Part shown: positions 6,396 to 9,227 of the stretch, one piece after another
Position numbering within the stretch: the first letter of the stretch is position 1
Layout: the number at the start of each line of letters is the position of its first letter
Origin: an uncultured Prevotellaceae bacterium
Lineage (GTDB): Bacteria; Bacteroidota; Bacteroidia; Bacteroidales; Bacteroidaceae
DNA length: 9,227 nt
NCBI GenBank assembly: GCA_946415695.1
Contig: CAMKTM010000091.1
Coordinates: 1-9,227 of the forward strand
Reading direction: 5' to 3'
Position numbers and translations under genes: made by a program
Notes under the pieces: generated by a model
Database searches by the model: none
Told to the model about the DNA's origin: nothing
What the model saw: only the letters and a program-made list of their open reading frames with translations

Positions 6396-7748
6396 TCAAA
6401 AGCGAACGGGGAAAGTCACTGTGCCGCACACTTCGCCTGAATAGATGTTGTGTACCGTGATGACAAGTTTGCCATTCTTGATTTCGCCCTCTATCACGGT
6501 GGGGAAGTGCCCTGGTGTCTTGCCAGTCATGTTCGGGCCGCCACCGACTATCTGGAACCATTTGTGCTCATTGTTCGGATTATCGAACCTGACGCAATGC
6601 TGATGAGCGGTAATGAGAAGCTGGCAGCCAGCCTCTTCGAGCAGCGGCCCCCAAAGCTTGGAACAAGTGCGTTGCCACATCGCGAAGTCGGTCGTGTACT
6701 TTGCGTCCTTGTCATTGGGATAAACGTCGCCCGGATTTTCCTTCGGGTTAGGGTCGTAGAGAGGAATGTGGCAGAAAGCGACGAGATACGGTGCACTGGC
6801 TATCTCGGGCTGTCGGAGTGCATCGCGAAGCCATGTCTGCTGAGCAACACGGTATGGTTCGCTCACGAAAAGGTTGCAGAACTTTGGGTTGCCATCCAGT
6901 TTGTCCTCTCCAGTGTCAAGTCCCACGAGTGCGATGTTGCCCATGCGGACGGCAAAGTTGCGCCCTAAGTCCCAGTCGCGAGGCTGGCGTTCCTCCGGCT
7001 GACGATACATCCAAATACGCTCCAGATGACGGTTCGCCAAGCCTCGGCCATCGTGATTGCCTGGGCAGAAGAGGTAAGGGATGTGGGCCGCAAAGTCCTT
7101 CCGTTCTATCTCCGGTTTGAAGAAGATGCGCTTCTGAGCCGCGACGGTCTCTTCCGTATTGCAGGCATCGCCATTCCAGACGACGCAACTCGGCTGCAGC
7201 GCCATCAGTTTGTTAATGGTGGGGTTGATGGCCTTCCACGAAGCGTGCGTATCGTTGATGACGCAGAAGTGCGACCTGGCCCCTTCGCCTGCGGTACGGA
7301 AGAAGTATGTCTGGGGCTTCTCCTCATTGCCCACGATGCGGATATGATAGCCATCCTTATACTCGATGCGGTCGGCGCCTATCTTATAATAATATAATGT
7401 ATTAGGCTTGAGGCCAGTGAGACGAATCTGGATGACTTCGTTGTCCATCGCCGTCATGCGGTATCCGCCGCACCACACCTTCCTGCCGTCGCTAAGGTCG
7501 GGCTTCTCGCCAAAGATGGCGTAGCCGTTTGCCCAGTCCGTCACGCTGAAGGCAATGCCCATGCTCGTGGCTGCATAGTTCTGGAGGACAGGCTCGCTGT
7601 CGATGAGAGAAGCTTTTCCCGACTCCTGCCCTCCCTCCGTCTCACTCATGCCGGGAGAGGAATTTAATGTGGCTGACAACACATCAGTGGAAATGCCACC
7701 TGTCGCTGCTACGATAGCAGCATCTCGAAGAAATTCACGTCGTTTCAT
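6396..7748 (-). CDS. Twin-arginine exported metallophosphoesterase
   Basis: This 450-residue calcineurin-like phosphoesterase probably hydrolyses a phosphate ester outside the cytoplasm; the substrate is unknown. The N-terminus MKRREFLRDAAIVAATGG carries the RRxFL motif and a hydrophobic stretch typical of Tat export signals. Residues about 55-153 resemble the fibronectin-like N-terminal domain of purple acid phosphatases (LTGLKPNTLYYYKIG). The metal-binding motifs run in order: D166-x-H168 (NDTH), G193-D194 (WNGDA), GNHD (230-233), H327 (CHIPLY) and H382-Q-H384. The last motif reads AHQH where the family usually has GHxH. The minus-strand ATG at 7748 is chosen because it gives the complete Tat signal. 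A TAACTTTG element lies upstream, in a spacer shared with the divergent transporter gene. The 78-base palindrome lies just past its stop codon. Confidence 0.9.
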   Translation of the reverse strand: MKRREFLRDAAIVAATGGISTDVLSATLNSSPGMSETEGGQESGKASLIDSEPVLQNYAATSMGIAFSVTDWANGYAIFGEKPDLSDGRKVWCGGYRMTAMDNEVIQIRLTGLKPNTLYYYKIGADRIEYKDGYHIRIVGNEEKPQTYFFRTAGEGARSHFCVINDTHASWKAINPTINKLMALQPSCVVWNGDACNTEETVAAQKRIFFKPEIERKDFAAHIPYLFCPGNHDGRGLANRHLERIWMYRQPEERQPRDWDLGRNFAVRMGNIALVGLDTGEDKLDGNPKFCNLFVSEPYRVAQQTWLRDALRQPEIASAPYLVAFCHIPLYDPNPKENPGDVYPNDKDAKYTTDFAMWQRTCSKLWGPLLEEAGCQLLITAHQHCVRFDNPNNEHKWFQIVGGGPNMTGKTPGHFPTVIEGEIKNGKLVITVHNIYSGEVCGTVTFPVRF

Positions 7749-7771
7749 AGTATTAACTTTTTAATATGGTA

Positions 7772-7802
7772 CAAAGTTATGGAATTATTGGGAATTAAGG
7801 AA
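7772..7802 (-). promoter_or_regulatory. Probable promoter of the phosphoesterase gene
   Basis: On the minus strand TAACTTTG occupies 7779-7772, an exact TAnnTTTG match. The -33 position (about 7799-7802) reads TTCC, a poor match to TTTG, so the call rests on the -7 element and its position 24 bases from the start codon. Confidence 0.6.
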
Positions 7803-7882
7803 GAAGAAATCAGAATTAAAGTACACATGCGACCGGTATTTAGCAAAAATAATACTATTAAATACATCTTTTGGGCAAACAT

Positions 7883-7913
7883 TTTGTTGGTATTGCATTT
7901 TTTACTATCTTTG
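7883..7913 (+). promoter_or_regulatory. Promoter of the MFS transporter gene
   Basis: TTTG (7883-7886) and TATCTTTG (7906-7913) are separated by 19 bases, a good fit to the Bacteroidetes consensus. Transcription would start only about 20 bases before the ATG at 7940, leaving a very short leader. The promoter lies back to back with that of the phosphoesterase gene, with about 80 bases between them that could hold a shared operator; I see no convincing operator palindrome. Confidence 0.75.
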
Positions 7914-7939
7914 CGGAACAAAAAATGAATTATTGAATT

Positions 7940-9227
7940 ATGAATAATGAATTAAAGAAGACCAACTATCGTTGGGTCATCTGCGGGATGCTTTTCCTCG
8001 CAACTACTATCAACTACATGGACCGTCAGGTGCTTTCACTCACATGGAAAGACTTCATTGCGCCCGAATTTCACTGGACAGATGCCGACTACGGCAAGAT
8101 AGCTGCCATTTTCTCCATTGTTTATGCCATCGGCAACCTCTTCAGCGGTCGATTCATGGACTGGATCGGTACGAAGAAAGGTTATCTGTGGGCCATCGGC
8201 ATCTGGTCGCTTGGAGCCTGCATGCACGCTTTCTGCGGCACGGCAACCGTGGCGTGGTTAGGACTGGAAGGCAAGGAAGACCTCATCAACGCCGTCGGCA
8301 CCAGCACAGCCGTCATTGCTTCCGTCAGCACTTGGTTCTTCATCGTCTGTCGCATCGTGCTCGGTCTGGGCGAGAGCGGCAACTTCCCTTGCGCCATCAA
8401 GGTGACGGCCGAGTACTTCCCGAAGAAGGACCGTGCCTTCCCCACCAGCATCTTCAACAGCGGCAGCACCATCGGCGCTCTCATCGCACCCGTCTGTATT
8501 CCGCTGATTGCCAAGTACTATGGCTGGGAGATGGCCTTCATCATCATCGGTGCACTGGGCTTCATCTGGCTCGGACTATGGGTCTTCGTCTATAAGAAGC
8601 CCGAGGAGAACAAGCATGTGAACAAGGCAGAGTTGGCTTACATCCGTCAAGACGAGAAGGAGCAGGGAGCAAGGGGCAAGGAGCAAGAGGACACCGGCTG
8701 CTCCAACAACTCTCCTGCCCCATGCTCCTCGCCCCTTGCCCCTCAAGCATCCATCCCCTTCATCAAGTTCCTCACCTTCCCGCAGACATGGGGCATCTTC
8801 TTTGCGAAATTCATCACCGACGGCGTTTGGTGGTTCTTCCTCTTCTGGACTCCCGCCTACATCAGCGATGTCTATGGTCTGAAGAGCGACAATCCGACAG
8901 CTATGCTGCTCATCTTCGTGCTCTATGCCATCACCATGCTCTCCATCTATGGCGGCAAGTTGCCCACCATCATCGTCAACAAGACGGGGCAACATCCCTA
9001 TGACGCTCGCCTCAAGGCCATGTTCATCTTCACCTTGTTCCCCTTGTTGACGCTCTTCGCTCAGCCTTTGGGTGCATACAGCTACTGGTTCCCCATCATC
9101 CTGATCGGTCTGGCAGGCGCTGCCCACCAAAGCTGGTCGGCCAACCTCTTCTCCGTTGGCAGCGACCTCTTCCCGAAGAACGCCGTCGGCACCATGACCG
9201 GCATCAATGGCATGGCTGGCGGCATCA
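7940..9227 (+). CDS. MFS transporter, hexuronate (ExuT)-like, 3' end missing
   Basis: Inner-membrane major facilitator permease; 429 codons are present and the reading frame runs off the window. It resembles the anion:cation symporter branch that includes hexuronate transporters: NYMDRQVLS near TM1 (25-33), the loop motif GRFMDWIGTKKG (70-81), and the GLGESGNFPCAIK segment (142-154) followed by YFPKKDRAF and FNSGSTIGALIAP. Six membrane segments lie before about residue 220 and further ones follow from about 280. A substrate such as galacturonate, glucuronate or another sugar acid is inferred from family only. The cytoplasmic loop between TM6 and TM7 carries a low-complexity stretch (about 240-268) encoded by an inverted repeat (8659-8742). 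The ATG at 7940 gives a normal short cytoplasmic N-terminus. It is divergent from the phosphoesterase gene. Confidence 0.9.
   Translation, partial: MNNELKKTNYRWVICGMLFLATTINYMDRQVLSLTWKDFIAPEFHWTDADYGKIAAIFSIVYAIGNLFSGRFMDWIGTKKGYLWAIGIWSLGACMHAFCGTATVAWLGLEGKEDLINAVGTSTAVIASVSTWFFIVCRIVLGLGESGNFPCAIKVTAEYFPKKDRAFPTSIFNSGSTIGALIAPVCIPLIAKYYGWEMAFIIIGALGFIWLGLWVFVYKKPEENKHVNKAELAYIRQDEKEQGARGKEQEDTGCSNNSPAPCSSPLAPQASIPFIKFLTFPQTWGIFFAKFITDGVWWFFLFWTPAYISDVYGLKSDNPTAMLLIFVLYAITMLSIYGGKLPTIIVNKTGQHPYDARLKAMFIFTLFPLLTLFAQPLGAYSYWFPIILIGLAGAAHQSWSANLFSVGSDLFPKNAVGTMTGINGMAGGI
8659..8742 (+). repeat. Heptad inverted repeat inserted in frame in the MFS gene
   Basis: The left arm (8659-8688) consists of purine-rich heptads (GGAGCAG, GGAGCAA, GGGGCAA, GGAGCAA). 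The right arm (8713-8742) is a pyrimidine-rich inverted copy matching at 22 of 30 positions, most mismatches being transitions that still allow G-U pairing. The loop is 24 bases. It encodes a Gln/Glu/Gly-rich then Pro/Ser/Ala-rich peptide in the central cytoplasmic loop of the transporter, a place tolerant of insertions. The architecture is the same as that of the insert in asd. Confidence 0.8.

Noticed and set aside
6124..6444. Plus-strand 106-codon frame after the small peptide gene
   Set aside because: It runs through the terminator hairpin and the 78-base palindrome; its product is mostly translated repeat.
6450..6968. Plus-strand open frame of 172 codons across the phosphoesterase gene
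   Set aside because: The minus strand there encodes all the metallophosphoesterase motifs in order; the plus-strand frame has no recognisable feature.
7972..8595. Plus-strand 207-codon frame overlapping the MFS gene
   Set aside because: It is a shifted-frame shadow rich in Arg and His; the frame starting at 7940 gives a proper membrane transporter.

Overview
The window looks like chromosomal DNA from a Bacteroidales bacterium, most like Prevotella or a close relative. The reasons are: Bacteroidetes-type promoters (TTTG, about 20 bases, then TAnnTTTG) ahead of the major genes; little sign of Shine-Dalgarno sequences; a giant exported multidomain protein with the C-terminal tail seen in many Prevotella surface proteins; and a short MKKY... 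peptide gene behind it. The assignment is from sequence character only and has not been checked against a database.

Layout. Bases 1-241 are a non-coding leader with a promoter and two tandem hairpin repeats. Then comes asd (242-1345), aspartate-semialdehyde dehydrogenase, closed by a clear intrinsic terminator (1380-1420). A strong promoter (1475-1506) drives a 1450-residue secreted beta-sandwich protein (1557-5909) and probably, in the same transcript, a 50-residue peptide gene (5996-6148). A terminator hairpin follows at 6195-6239. Next is a very regular 78-base palindrome (6302-6379) built from two alternating small palindromes at 22-base spacing. On the minus strand is a twin-arginine metallophosphoesterase (6396-7748). 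It shares a promoter-bearing divergent spacer with a plus-strand MFS transporter of the hexuronate/organic-anion type (7940 to the window end, incomplete).

How the genes relate. asd is housekeeping (lysine/diaminopimelate, threonine and methionine synthesis) and is separately transcribed. The 1450-aa protein and the small peptide look like an envelope or surface unit with binding domains and no recognisable catalytic domain. The phosphoesterase and the transporter are divergent neighbours; a shared role is possible but not shown.

The most notable feature is repeat DNA, not a gene. Two genes with conserved products, asd and the MFS transporter, each carry an in-frame inverted-repeat insertion. 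Both have arms of about four heptanucleotides and a 24-34 base loop, and fit one purine-rich heptad consensus, RGAGYRR. They encode low-complexity peptide added to otherwise normal proteins. A second, G-rich hairpin family occurs in four copies in the gaps between genes. Together with the 22-base periodic palindrome, this suggests a genome populated by several kinds of small palindromic element, at least one of which enters coding sequence without breaking the frame.
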